The translations under genes were made by a program, and so were the position numbers. The notes below the pieces were generated by a model that made no database searches, was not told where the DNA came from, and worked only from the letters and a program-made list of their open reading frames with translations. Shown in pieces: positions 25,483-34,010 of a stretch of 64,000 bases of DNA; within the stretch, counting starts at the first letter, position 1; each line of letters starts with the position of its first letter. The stretch is from JAHEKD01 sp965204695. Its GTDB lineage: Bacteria > Pseudomonadota > Gammaproteobacteria > Arenicellales > JAHEKD01. The stretch covers positions 3,472,001 through 3,536,000 of the forward strand of contig OZ242007.1 of NCBI GenBank assembly GCA_965204695.1, written 5' to 3'.

Positions 25483-25983
25483 TTATTCGCTCTCAGCTGT
25501 GCTGCGCTCGCCAAATTTATCATTCAAATAAAGAATCGCATTAGCATCATCACCGGCTCGTTCAATCAAAGCCAGGCATTCACTCACATTCTTTTCTTCT
25601 TCGACTTGTTCATCGACAAACCATTGCAAATGACTAATGGTTGCGTGGTCATTTTCTTTCGAGGCAAGTTCATACATTTTATCGATTGATTTAGTATTTT
25701 CTTGTTCTTGCTTTAGTGCAACTTCAAATACATGTTTAGGAGAATCAAAATGCATTCTGGGTGCTTTGATAGTGTCTAAAATCACCTGCCCACCTCTATC
25801 TAATAAATATTGAAACAAGCGCATTGAGTGAGCAATTTCCTCCTCATACTGAGCGCGGCACCACGATGCAAATCCAGTTAGGTTTTCAGATTCGAAATAT
25901 GCGCTCATGCCTAAATAAATGTAGGCTGCGGATTGTTCTTGATTGATTTGCTGATTAATTGCATTTTGAATGTTGGTTTTCAT
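25483..25983 (-). CDS. ftnA: Non-heme ferritin (FtnA-like)
   Basis: This 166-residue protein has the typical ferritin four-helix length. The ferroxidase-site residues are recognisable: an early Glu in NQEQSAAYIYLGMS, the EEEIAHSMRLFQYLLDRGG helix (Glu and His), EQENTKS and WFVDEQVEEEKNV. It stores iron as a mineral inside a 24-mer in the cytoplasm and protects against iron toxicity. The gene stands alone, between the exporter and the heme receptor. No Fur box is visible upstream, consistent with ferritin being positively or indirectly controlled. Confidence 0.93.
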   Translation of the reverse strand: MKTNIQNAINQQINQEQSAAYIYLGMSAYFESENLTGFASWCRAQYEEEIAHSMRLFQYLLDRGGQVILDTIKAPRMHFDSPKHVFEVALKQEQENTKSIDKMYELASKENDHATISHLQWFVDEQVEEEKNVSECLALIERAGDDANAILYLNDKFGERSTAESE

Positions 25984-26063
25984 CTGCTGTTAGTTCGTGT
26001 TAGGAAGTTGAAAATCCGAGTATTTTACTATGGATTTATATATTTCAAAGCACTAGGGATAAA

Positions 26064-26102
26064 AAAATACCCCGCCTGAGAAGGTGAGGGCGGGGTATTT
26101 TG
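26064..26102. terminator. Bidirectional terminator downstream of the heme receptor gene
   Basis: AAAATACCCCGCC / GGCGGGGTATTTT is a perfect 13-bp stem with T-rich flanks on both strands. A second inverted repeat, CCAGTTTAA / TTAAACTGG (26106-26148), lies between it and the receptor stop codon. Confidence 0.85.
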
Positions 26103-26166
26103 TTTCCAGTTTAATGTGCCAAGCTCTTTCACCAAAGAGTTAAACTGGAGGGAAAACTTATATGGG

Positions 26167-28443
26167 TTAAAACTCCCAACTCAAACTCAAAGCATAATTG
26201 CGACCAGGTTGAGTAAATCGATCTAATTCCGGGCTTCTTTCAGATAACGATAATCCTCGAACATCCTCCCAAAGCCAGTATTTTTTATCAGAAAGATTAA
26301 ATATGCCGGCATTTAGTCTCAGTTTATCGGTAATGTTGTAATAAAAACTTAGATCGGTAGTCGCAAAGCCTGGGGTTGCAAACAACGATTCGTCGTCTGT
26401 GTCATTTATCCTGTCCTTGCGTTCAACAGCGGTAATGAATAATTCACTGCCCCATTTTTCGGATGGACTGTCATAACTCAAACTAGTTACGAATTTAAAT
26501 GGTGCTATTGAATTTAGTGGTCTTTCTGGCTCATTTTCATCGTTGCCATCGCCTCTGGCATAAGCCGCACTTGCTCGAAGCTTAAAGCCGTTAAGTGCAT
26601 CGCTAAATTGCGCCAAAGATAATTCGCCTTTAAATTCTAAACCCTTGATTTCCGCTTCTTCACGGTTCTGGAATTGAAAAGTTAGTAAACCGGCTCGTGG
26701 ATCGAAGAAACTTGCTTGCTCGATAAAATCATTAAATTTGGTGTAAAAAGCGGTGGTCTCGAAGCTTGCAAATGAGTTTTGCATACGAATTCCAAAATCA
26801 ACACCACGACTTTTTTCAGGGGTGAGGTCTGGGTTAGCAATGATCTGATATCCTAGCTGTGGATTTTGGAATTCACCAAAAATTTGATCAGCTTGTGGTG
26901 ATTTGAACCCTTCCGCATATTGTGCAAATAAAGACCAGTTAGAGTTTATGTTCCAAACACCGCCAAGTTTAAAAGACAAGCTGTCTTCATCAAATGAATC
27001 GGGATTTCTATCTATGGGATTCGAATTCAGATATAAATCATCGACGGAGGGTGTAAATTCATAATAGTCGTAGCGGACACCCGGTATTAATCTGAAATTT
27101 CCAAATTCAATGTTATCCTGTAGATATATTGCGTATTCCTGAATTTCAGAGGTAGGGAAATCCCTTACTAATTCTTCGTTACTCAGTGTTGGTACAAAAC
27201 TACGATCGCTGACTTGACGTAAGCTTTTGCTGTCGATCTTTTTAAGATCAAGTCCATAGGTCAGTTGATGAACAGTACTACCTTTATAGATAAACTTATC
27301 GAATTGTTGATCAAAGAAATATCCGGTTTCTTCATATTCGCTATCCCTGAAACGTTGCTGTGGTAAGAAGGGACTTCCTGCGACACTGACTAAACGATCA
27401 AACTCGGTGATTTGGTTTGACTCTGAGTCTTGCCAGGACAGCTTTGTTAAGCTCTTGTCGAATAAAGCAGTTGTACTGTTACTCTCTAATTCCAAACTTA
27501 ATCGTTTGCGTTTTTTCTCATCATCTGCTGTATTGCTTAATGTGTCGATTAGAATTGGAGGTACGTTTGGGATGTTGCTAGCAGAGCGACCGGTATTGCT
27601 GAGTATGTCGAATTGCTCGTCAATATTGTAATGTTCAAACGTCAGACCAAGACGATTATCTGGGTTAAGCTGATAATTAAATTTGGTTAAAACATTGTCT
27701 GAATCAAAATCACTAGGATTAGCACTTGGCCTTGATGGTCCTGTAATGTCTGCACTGGAATGTGTTTCCTGCTCGTGACCATTTCTATGAGTGTAGATTA
27801 GCAGGCTTTCTAGATTTCCAGTTCGATTTGCTAAAGACAATGTGTTGGCAAAAGAGTCATCACTGCTTCGGTAAGCTGTTTTAATTCCGGCGTAACTTTC
27901 ATCATCATTAGTTTCAAAAAAGTCATTTGGATCCTTGGTCCTGAAACCGACAATACCGCCTAATGCATCACTGCCGTAAAGTGCCGAGGCAGGGCCACGG
28001 ATAATCTCAGCAGCTTTTAAACTTTCGATTTCAAAATAATCACGCCGTGAGCTTAAAAATGGACCAAAATCAAAATCATTAGCCTGATCGATTCCGTCAA
28101 CCATGATTTTTACACGATCGCCACCGATACCACGAATCGTGAAACCACTCAGGCCAAAACGACTGCCAGCACTACCACCAACTTCAACTCCTGGTGTATA
28201 GCGAGTCATGGTCTGGATGTCATTGGTGATTTGTGCATCTACATTTTTTCCGGTTATCACATCTGATTTAACAGGTAATTCACCAGCGGTTGATTCATTA
28301 CGCGAACCGGTGATTAAAATCTCATTGAGAAATATTTCATCTTGGGTTTGGTCCTGAGCATTCACTAAACATGAGAATAGTGAAGTAAATACAATGACAA
28401 AATGTTGGTGACGCAGATTTTTTCTAAGAGGTGACATGGTCAT
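26167..28443 (-). CDS. hmuR: TonB-dependent outer-membrane heme/hemoglobin receptor
   Basis: This 758-residue protein has a signal peptide followed by a TonB-box-like segment (DEIFLNEILITG). The plug domain has GRSGSRFGLSGF-like and RIMVDGIDQ-type motifs (VKIMVDGIDQAND) and AAEIIRGPASALYGSDALGG, then a 22-strand barrel ending in Phe (LSLSWEF). The TDxLTPEKSRGVDFGIR-type block and overall length fit the TonB-hemoglobin/transferrin/lactoferrin receptor family. It imports heme across the outer membrane using TonB energy; tonB/exbBD are not in the window. It diverges from the hmuSTUV operon across a Fur box. Confidence 0.92.
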   Translation of the reverse strand: MTMSPLRKNLRHQHFVIVFTSLFSCLVNAQDQTQDEIFLNEILITGSRNESTAGELPVKSDVITGKNVDAQITNDIQTMTRYTPGVEVGGSAGSRFGLSGFTIRGIGGDRVKIMVDGIDQANDFDFGPFLSSRRDYFEIESLKAAEIIRGPASALYGSDALGGIVGFRTKDPNDFFETNDDESYAGIKTAYRSSDDSFANTLSLANRTGNLESLLIYTHRNGHEQETHSSADITGPSRPSANPSDFDSDNVLTKFNYQLNPDNRLGLTFEHYNIDEQFDILSNTGRSASNIPNVPPILIDTLSNTADDEKKRKRLSLELESNSTTALFDKSLTKLSWQDSESNQITEFDRLVSVAGSPFLPQQRFRDSEYEETGYFFDQQFDKFIYKGSTVHQLTYGLDLKKIDSKSLRQVSDRSFVPTLSNEELVRDFPTSEIQEYAIYLQDNIEFGNFRLIPGVRYDYYEFTPSVDDLYLNSNPIDRNPDSFDEDSLSFKLGGVWNINSNWSLFAQYAEGFKSPQADQIFGEFQNPQLGYQIIANPDLTPEKSRGVDFGIRMQNSFASFETTAFYTKFNDFIEQASFFDPRAGLLTFQFQNREEAEIKGLEFKGELSLAQFSDALNGFKLRASAAYARGDGNDENEPERPLNSIAPFKFVTSLSYDSPSEKWGSELFITAVERKDRINDTDDESLFATPGFATTDLSFYYNITDKLRLNAGIFNLSDKKYWLWEDVRGLSLSERSPELDRFTQPGRNYALSLSWEF

Positions 28444-28480
28444 GATGGTTTGTAAATCCTAAATACTAGTAATTCAAAAT

Positions 28481-28507
28481 AATAATGCGAACGATTCTCA
28501 TTTGCAA
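28481..28507. promoter_or_regulatory. Fur box between hmuR and hmuS
   Basis: The AT-rich site containing GCGAACGATTCTCATTTGC lies between the divergent heme receptor and heme-uptake operon. It fits Fur repression of both. Confidence 0.8.
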
Positions 28508-28579
28508 TTATTATTTATCTTCTGTAATATCGGAAAACCACAGATGGTAACCAATCTAATGAATTGTGAATTTTGTTTT

Positions 28580-29629
28580 ATGAGTACCTTACCTAACACC
28601 TTGCCGCAAAGGTGGGACTGCTTAAAAAAAAGACAGCCCAAGTTAAGAATTGTTGACGCCGCTTATCAATTAGGTGTGTCAGAGGGAGAATTGTTAGCAA
28701 GTCAGTGTCCTGATACCGCGATTCGTTTGCGACCAGAATGGCATCAAATATTCTCTCGTCTAAAAGATCTTGGTCCAGTTATGGCTTTATCTAGAAATCA
28801 ATCTTCCGTACATGAGCGAATAGGTATTTATGACAACATTCGAATTACTCAGAGCATGGGTCTGGTAATGAATCGTGAAATAGATTTGCGAATGTTTTTG
28901 AGTCAGTGGAAGCATGTCTTTGCAGCAGATGTTCAAAACCCTAAGGGAATTTTAAAAAGTCTGCAGTTTTTCGATAAGTATGGCAAAGCGATTCATAAGT
29001 TGTACTTGAAACCACAAAGTAATTTACAAGCATATAAAGAACTTGTTGATGATCTAAAAGCCGATGACCAATCTCCAATGATGCAAGTTGAATCTAATGG
29101 TCAAGAACAGGAATCAAAATTACCAGACAAAAAGAACAGTGCTAATAATCAGCAAGCGGCACAATTAAAATCTGAGTGGCGCTCATTAAAAGATCCTCAT
29201 CAATTTTTTCCAATGCTTAAGCGGTTGGGTCTAACGCGTCAACAAGCAATGCATTTGGTTGGGCTCAATCTGGCCAGGCCATTGTCCAATGATGCCTTAG
29301 AAACATGCTTACGAGTAGCTTCAGGAAAAGAAATACCATTAATGATTTTCGTTGCCAACTCCGGCATTGTACAAATCCATACGGAAACAGTTCATAAAGT
29401 TAACCAAACCGGGGATTGGATTAATATTCTGGATGAAGATTTTAACTTGCATGTTAAACAAACTGATGTTGACGAAATTTGGGCTGTTAAAAAACCTGCT
29501 GATGGAGGCGAAGTCAATTCACTGGAAGTGTTTGATAAGCAGGGTAATTTAATTGTGCAAATATTTGGTGAACGCAAACCCGGTCAATTAGAGAGAAGGT
29601 CATGGTTAAAACTCATTCAATCTTTATAG
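28580..29629 (+). CDS. hmuS: Cytoplasmic heme-degrading/heme-trafficking factor (HmuS/ChuS family)
   Basis: From ATG 28580 it encodes 349 residues, the normal HmuS length. The N-terminal LPQRWDCLKKRQPKLRIVDAAYQLGVSEGELLASQC is diagnostic. The protein consists of two structural repeats (the second from LKDPHQFFPMLKRLGLTRQQAM). It receives heme after import and either degrades it or passes it on. The frame is open further upstream to a TTG at 28502 overlapping the Fur box; homologue length and sequence argue for 28580, although the ribosome site is weak. The next gene starts 28 bp before its stop, so the operon is tightly packed. Confidence 0.88.
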   Translation: MSTLPNTLPQRWDCLKKRQPKLRIVDAAYQLGVSEGELLASQCPDTAIRLRPEWHQIFSRLKDLGPVMALSRNQSSVHERIGIYDNIRITQSMGLVMNREIDLRMFLSQWKHVFAADVQNPKGILKSLQFFDKYGKAIHKLYLKPQSNLQAYKELVDDLKADDQSPMMQVESNGQEQESKLPDKKNSANNQQAAQLKSEWRSLKDPHQFFPMLKRLGLTRQQAMHLVGLNLARPLSNDALETCLRVASGKEIPLMIFVANSGIVQIHTETVHKVNQTGDWINILDEDFNLHVKQTDVDEIWAVKKPADGGEVNSLEVFDKQGNLIVQIFGERKPGQLERRSWLKLIQSL

Positions 29630-30513
29630 CGATACTGTTATCAGTCAAATTAGTTATATCACCATCAGCTTTAGCAACTGAAACAGACAAAATCATTTCA
29701 ATTGGTGCCAGCATAACTGAAATGATTTCAGACTTAGGTTTGCAAGATAATATCATTGCGGTGGATTCCACCAGTTTGCATGCCTCTGCTGAATACTCAT
29801 CACTTCCCAGTGTTGGTTATCAACGTAATTTAAGTGCTGAAGGGCTATTGTCTCTTTCACCAGATATCATTATTGGGACCACCGATATGGGCCCAGATTT
29901 TGTTGTTAATCAACTAAAAGATAGTGATGTTGAGTTGGTCTTATTCGACCCGGCATACTCAGTGGAGGAATTAAAACAAAACATAAAGCAACTCAGTGGA
30001 TTGTTATCACAAAACTCAGATAGTGCTCAATTGATTGTTCAAATTGAACAACAGGTGCAAACGTTAGATCAAATCAAAACCGCTACACAACAACAGAAGG
30101 CGTTATTTCTATTGTCACACACCCGAGGTGCACCAAGGATATCTGGTAGCGGAACCGCAGCCGATGCATTGATTAACTCATTAGGTTTTCGTAATGCTGC
30201 TGCTGAATTCGAAGGTTATCGAGTGCTGTCCAGTGAATCAATAATTGCCATCAATCCAGAAATTATTCTGGTACTGAATACCCGGGCAAGCCCTATCGAT
30301 AAAGAAATTCTGATCAAGATGTTGCCAGGGATTGAATCAACCGATGCCATAGTCGATGACAAACTTAGCACAGTAACAGGTAGCAGTCTCAGTGGTGGAT
30401 TTGGTCCGGGGATTGTTAGCGAAATGATCAGGATTTTGAACAATTTAGGCTTCAATGATCAAGATGCACAGTCTAATCAATTAACCGTCACCACACTTGC
30501 CACCGACTATTAA
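29602..30513 (+). CDS. hmuT: Heme ABC importer periplasmic binding protein
   Basis: This 303-residue protein has a signal peptide (HSIFIAILLSVKLVISPSALA) and a class-III substrate-binding fold. Family blocks are IISIGASITEMISDLGLQDNIIAVDSTS, LPSVGYQRNLSAEGLLSLSPDIIIG and the C-terminal FGPGIVSEMIRILN. The conserved heme-ligand Tyr is probably in VGYQR. It carries heme through the periplasm to HmuUV. It starts inside the end of hmuS with a good GAGAGAAGG ribosome site, implying coupled translation. Confidence 0.9.
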   Translation: MVKTHSIFIAILLSVKLVISPSALATETDKIISIGASITEMISDLGLQDNIIAVDSTSLHASAEYSSLPSVGYQRNLSAEGLLSLSPDIIIGTTDMGPDFVVNQLKDSDVELVLFDPAYSVEELKQNIKQLSGLLSQNSDSAQLIVQIEQQVQTLDQIKTATQQQKALFLLSHTRGAPRISGSGTAADALINSLGFRNAAAEFEGYRVLSSESIIAINPEIILVLNTRASPIDKEILIKMLPGIESTDAIVDDKLSTVTGSSLSGGFGPGIVSEMIRILNNLGFNDQDAQSNQLTVTTLATDY

Positions 30514-30532
30514 CTAGTATTTTTTAATCTTA

Positions 30533-31552
30533 ATGTACCGGGCCAAAAAGCTTAGGCTGCTGCAGCTATTATTGTTGTTCTTCTTTCCCGTAATGGCGGT
30601 CATAGCAATAATCACCGGACCAGTGGATATATCTGTAATGAGTATAATCACGAAGATTCTTAACTCAGAATATGATCAACACAATTATATCTTTTTTCAG
30701 TTGCGTATCCCTCGTGTATTAGCCGCAATGATGGTTGGTGTTAGCATGTCATTATGTGGTGCAGTTTTACAGGGGTTATTTCGTAATCCGCTTGCTGACC
30801 CGGGGCTATTAGGTGTGACTAGTGGTGCTGCCTTCGGTGCTGCGTTGGCAATTGTTTTTTTACCGTCTTTACGTTTTGCCGTCGAGGGTCAGCTCATTAT
30901 TACAGGTTCTGCTTTTCTGATGGGTTGGGTCGCAGTATTTCTGGTTTATTTTATAGGTAAAACAAAATTTGGGGTCTCAACTGTTTATATGTTGCTTGGT
31001 GGAATTGCGATTAATGCAATAGCGATTACGATGGTCAACATGCTGCAATATTTTGCTAACGATGTTGCCTTACGTGATATCAATACCTGGTTGATGGGAG
31101 GCTTGCATTCGTTTTCGTATTCCCAACTTTTAATTTGTTTTTTAGCAACCTTGCCATTTTTGTTATTTTTGTTTCGTTTTATAAATGCACTAGATGCGGT
31201 GTTACTCGGGGAAGCTGAAGCTAAACACTTGGGTATCAATGTTGAGCTGATGAAGAAAACGCTTTTGTTGACTTCCACCTTGAGTGTATGTGTGTTGACG
31301 GCGTTCTCCGGAGTGATAGGATTCATTGGCTTAATCGCACCACATATCGTCAGATTAATCGTCGGACCATCTCACCGTCAATTACTGCCTCTAACAGCCC
31401 TGACCGGTGCTATAATCATGTTGTTGTCCGATTCATTGGCAAAAACTTTAATTACTCCGGCAGAAATTCCAGTTGGGTTAATAACTGCGATGATTGGTGC
31501 ACCTTTTTTTATGTTCTTACTCATTCATTATCGGAATCAAAATCAGAGCTAA
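30533..31552 (+). CDS. hmuU: Heme ABC importer permease (FecCD family)
   Basis: This 339-residue protein has around ten membrane helices and the FecCD signatures LRIPRVLAAMMVGVSMSLCGAVLQGLFRNPLADPGLLGVTSGA (in two pieces) and GFIGLIAPHIVRLIVGPSHRQLLPLTAL. It forms the homodimeric channel that takes heme from HmuT across the inner membrane with energy from HmuV. The gene lies 19 bp after hmuT and 6 bp before hmuV. It appears complete and intact. Confidence 0.93.
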   Translation: MYRAKKLRLLQLLLLFFFPVMAVIAIITGPVDISVMSIITKILNSEYDQHNYIFFQLRIPRVLAAMMVGVSMSLCGAVLQGLFRNPLADPGLLGVTSGAAFGAALAIVFLPSLRFAVEGQLIITGSAFLMGWVAVFLVYFIGKTKFGVSTVYMLLGGIAINAIAITMVNMLQYFANDVALRDINTWLMGGLHSFSYSQLLICFLATLPFLLFLFRFINALDAVLLGEAEAKHLGINVELMKKTLLLTSTLSVCVLTAFSGVIGFIGLIAPHIVRLIVGPSHRQLLPLTALTGAIIMLLSDSLAKTLITPAEIPVGLITAMIGAPFFMFLLIHYRNQNQS

Positions 31553-31558
31553 CTACCG

Positions 31559-32353
31559 ATGTCATATGCCTTCAAAACAAAGAATTTGAGTTACTGTTAT
31601 GTCAGCAGATCGACTGGGAAAGTGGAATTACTGAGTGACATCAATATAGAAGTACCACCTGCAAAGTTTTTTGCGGTAGTAGGTCCAAACGGCGCAGGTA
31701 AAACCACCTTGTTCAAGCTTCTTGCTACAGAGCTTAAGCCATGTAGTGGCGAGGTGTTTTATTACGGTGAAAGAATTGATCGATTAAATAATCAAAAACG
31801 TGCACAACAAATAGCCGTATTACCACAACAATACACTCTAGAATTTGATTTTTGGGTGGACGAAGTCATCAGTTTGGGCAGATTGCCGCATACAACTTCA
31901 GCTGATAAAAGTCGCCAGGTAGTAGATCATGTTTTAGATTTGTTAGATATCACTCACTTAAAAGAAAGAAAATATCCAGCATTATCAGGAGGAGAAAAAC
32001 AGCGTGTTCAACTAGCTCGAGTTTTGGCCCAAATTTATGATGAGCAAGATTTAAGAGGTAAAACTTTGTTACTGGATGAACCGACCACAGCCTTGGATTT
32101 ATTGCACCAACACGATCTTTTGAACTTATTGAATAAACTTAAACTAAAAGGTCTGACGATTGTTTCAATCATTCACGATTTGCAACTTGTAAGTCTATAT
32201 GCCGATGAGATATTAATGTTAAAAAATGGTAAAAAAGTATTTGTCGGTTCGATTGATGATGGGCTTAGTGAAATCAGAATTAAACAGGTTTTTAATGTGA
32301 ATTGTGAGATATTTTTACATTCAAGATTACAACGTAAGATTATCATAATTTAA
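31559..32353 (+). CDS. hmuV: Heme ABC importer ATPase
   Basis: This 264-residue ATP-binding subunit has Walker A GPNGAGKTTL, signature LSGGEKQRVQLARVL, Walker B TLLLDEPTTALD and switch His in SIIHDL. It energises heme import through HmuU. It is the last gene of the hmuSTUV operon. No clear terminator follows; the downstream DNA is instead the attachment-site region of the prophage fragment. The usual hmu neighbours tonB and exbBD are absent on this side, perhaps displaced by that insertion. Confidence 0.93.
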   Translation: MSYAFKTKNLSYCYVSRSTGKVELLSDINIEVPPAKFFAVVGPNGAGKTTLFKLLATELKPCSGEVFYYGERIDRLNNQKRAQQIAVLPQQYTLEFDFWVDEVISLGRLPHTTSADKSRQVVDHVLDLLDITHLKERKYPALSGGEKQRVQLARVLAQIYDEQDLRGKTLLLDEPTTALDLLHQHDLLNLLNKLKLKGLTIVSIIHDLQLVSLYADEILMLKNGKKVFVGSIDDGLSEIRIKQVFNVNCEIFLHSRLQRKIIII

Positions 32354-32489
32354 AAGACTTCAGTTGTGCCAGATTTGTGCCAAAGTAACTGGTATTTAGG
32401 CACATTTACTGGTGTTTTCTTGAGGTTTCGAGATTGGCAAGCGCTGTAAGTGATTGATTTTTAAAGAACAGTAAATTTGAGAGTCGTCA
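32354..32489. other. Putative integrase arm-site region
   Basis: Two direct copies of TTGTGCCA (32364-32371 and 32375-32382) lie one helical turn apart (11-bp period), and GGCACA lies further on. Such paired short direct repeats beside an attachment core are typical of integrase arm-binding sites. GTAAGTGATTGAT at 32446-32458 also occurs at 61455-61467. Confidence 0.4.
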
Positions 32490-32534
32490 CTCATAATGAT
32501 GGGGTCGCTAGTTCGAATCTAGCCATAGCCACCA
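32485..32534 (+). pseudogene. 3' half of a tRNA-Met gene (integration site remnant)
   Basis: The anticodon arm (CGTCA CTCATAA TGATG, anticodon CAT), variable loop, T arm (GCTAG TTCGAAT CTAGC), acceptor strand CATAGCC and discriminator plus CCA are all in the order of elongator tRNA-Met. The 5' half (a GGCTATG acceptor strand and D arm) is missing upstream. This is what an integrative element leaves when it recombines within a tRNA gene; an integrase gene begins 80 bp away. Confidence 0.85.
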
Positions 32535-32613
32535 CTAACTTATTGATATTTCTTGAACTTTTCTGATTTCCTGAAAGTGCCTATTTCTAATAAATACAGT
32601 GCTTTCTAATATT

Positions 32614-33606
32614 TCATTTCAGCGGTTTTACAATAGGCGTTTTCCTCCTGTAACTTCGTTGAGTAATTCTTTCGTTTTCGTGCGTAAGCAGGGAGCTGGC
32701 AGCAGAAATGGTTTTGCTGTCACTTCCTGTTTTAGCCCTGATATCGTGTTCCCTGAATCTTTCGTTTAATACACCACTTTCTAAGGCGGCACGCATTTTA
32801 CGTTGCCAGATTGAAGCAAAGCCGCTACCAGTATACGGTGTGCCTTTTTGAGTACAGAATAAATACCGGCTAAATCGTACAGTGTTTGGATTAGTACAAT
32901 GCAATCGTTTTGCACGTTCGACTACGGCGTGCAATGAGTCAGACCAGGCAATGATTATTTTCTTGCCAGTTTTGCTGGTAGTAATGTGTATGCCTTCCTC
33001 GGTTAAATGCTCTCTCTTGAGTTCTAAAATATCTTTCCTGCGCAGTCCTGTTAGGTATTTAAAGTCCATGTACGTAGCAATTAAAGGACCCGCATAATCC
33101 CTAAATGCATTAAATTCTTCATCTGTAACATATCTGTCTCTTGGCTTTTCCTTGTATCGTTCAACGCCGACACATGGATTTGAATCTGCAACGCCCCAGC
33201 GTATAGCCTTTTTGAACATATGCGATAAAACAGCAACTTCCCGATTTGCTAAAGACTTGCTTCGATTCGCCCGGTAATCCATATATCGGTAAACAGTTTG
33301 CTGGGTAATATCATCTGGCCTTAATTTACCAAAGCCAGCTTTTAGAAACTTTACAGCGTATAACTCAGTCTTATATGTGGACTCTGCTTTCGTGGGTGAC
33401 ACTTCAAGCATGTATCTGTCAATCAAATCAGCCATTGTCGTTATCGGTTTGTCAGGCCCTCTAATCTCTGCGTATTTAGCAATGGCTTTTAGATAATCAC
33501 GCCCCAGGTTATGCCATTTATTTAAGTGGTCAACAAAATAGTAACTGCCGGACTTTAAATACATCCTTTCTGGTAAGTGTTTATTTGTCTTGCGTCGTTT
33601 ACCCAT
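32614..33606 (-). CDS. int: Phage-type tyrosine integrase
   Basis: The protein has 330 residues: N-terminal arm-binding beta segment (GSYYFVDHLNKWHNLGRDYLKA), core-binding helices, and a catalytic domain with Arg in TGLRRKD, Lys in TSKTGKK, HDIR (His-x-x-Arg), His in LLTHEN and Tyr in RSYRRK. All catalytic residues are present, so the enzyme could be active. It reads towards the tRNA-Met fragment, its likely attachment site. It belongs with the DUF4224 gene that commonly precedes such integrases. The element has lost its other end, so excision is unlikely. Confidence 0.92.
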   Translation of the reverse strand: MGKRRKTNKHLPERMYLKSGSYYFVDHLNKWHNLGRDYLKAIAKYAEIRGPDKPITTMADLIDRYMLEVSPTKAESTYKTELYAVKFLKAGFGKLRPDDITQQTVYRYMDYRANRSKSLANREVAVLSHMFKKAIRWGVADSNPCVGVERYKEKPRDRYVTDEEFNAFRDYAGPLIATYMDFKYLTGLRRKDILELKREHLTEEGIHITTSKTGKKIIIAWSDSLHAVVERAKRLHCTNPNTVRFSRYLFCTQKGTPYTGSGFASIWQRKMRAALESGVLNERFREHDIRAKTGSDSKTISAASSLLTHENERITQRSYRRKTPIVKPLK

Positions 33607-33799
33607 GTGAAGCTCTCAAATAACATTCCGTCACTTTATCACGCACATCAGTAGGGCAGTCTGGGCCACGTAAACGAAGATAATTAACCAATGCTCGTTT
33701 GAAATCAGTGCCTAGAGGCTTTCGTATATCCCTACCGACAACATAAAAATAACATCCGGATATCTTACGCATGTATTTTGGTAATCGACTACCGGCCAT
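33599..33799 (-). CDS. Small protein resembling the integrase arm-binding domain
   Basis: It encodes 66 residues from ATG 33799. The segment GCYFYVVGRDIRKPLGTDFKRALVNYLRLRGPDCPT aligns by eye with the integrase N-terminus GSYYFVDHLNKWHNLGRDYLKAIAKYAEIRGPDKPI. It is therefore a stand-alone copy of that DNA-binding domain with no catalytic part. It overlaps the integrase start by 8 bp and the DUF4224 stop by 11 bp, consistent with co-expression. It might compete for or bridge arm sites, acting as a directionality factor; a decayed duplicate is the alternative. Confidence 0.6.
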   Translation of the reverse strand: MAGSRLPKYMRKISGCYFYVVGRDIRKPLGTDFKRALVNYLRLRGPDCPTDVRDKVTECYLRASHG

Positions 33800-34010
33800 T
33801 AAGTGCCTCCAGTGCTTCAAAATCTGGTGCTGGTTCCCTTTTACGCTTTATACCCATCGTTTGCATCAACACTGCTCTGATGACTACCGGGCGACCAAAT
33901 TTATTAACTTTATGGTCAATTCCATTGTCGTTTAACCACCGGCGTTGGCATCGCGGAATTTTGTATCCCGTCATCTGTTCCAGCTCATCTGTGGTTAAAA
34001 AGAACTCCAT
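33789..34010 (-). CDS. DUF4224 domain protein (excisionase-like)
   Basis: This 73-residue protein has the family pattern FLTTDELEQMTGYKIPRCQRRWLNDNGIDHKVNKFGRPVVIRA, nearly the whole DUF4224 domain. These small phage proteins usually sit directly upstream of an integrase, as here. They look like winged-helix DNA-binding proteins and may act as excisionases or regulators of integration. The gene begins one base after the portal stop, showing it is in the same transcript as the head genes. Confidence 0.8.
   Translation of the reverse strand: MEFFLTTDELEQMTGYKIPRCQRRWLNDNGIDHKVNKFGRPVVIRAVLMQTMGIKRKREPAPDFEALEALNGR

Noticed and set aside
32485..32534. Functional tRNA-Met gene
   Set aside because: The anticodon, T and 3' acceptor parts fit, but no matching 5' acceptor strand or D arm is present upstream.
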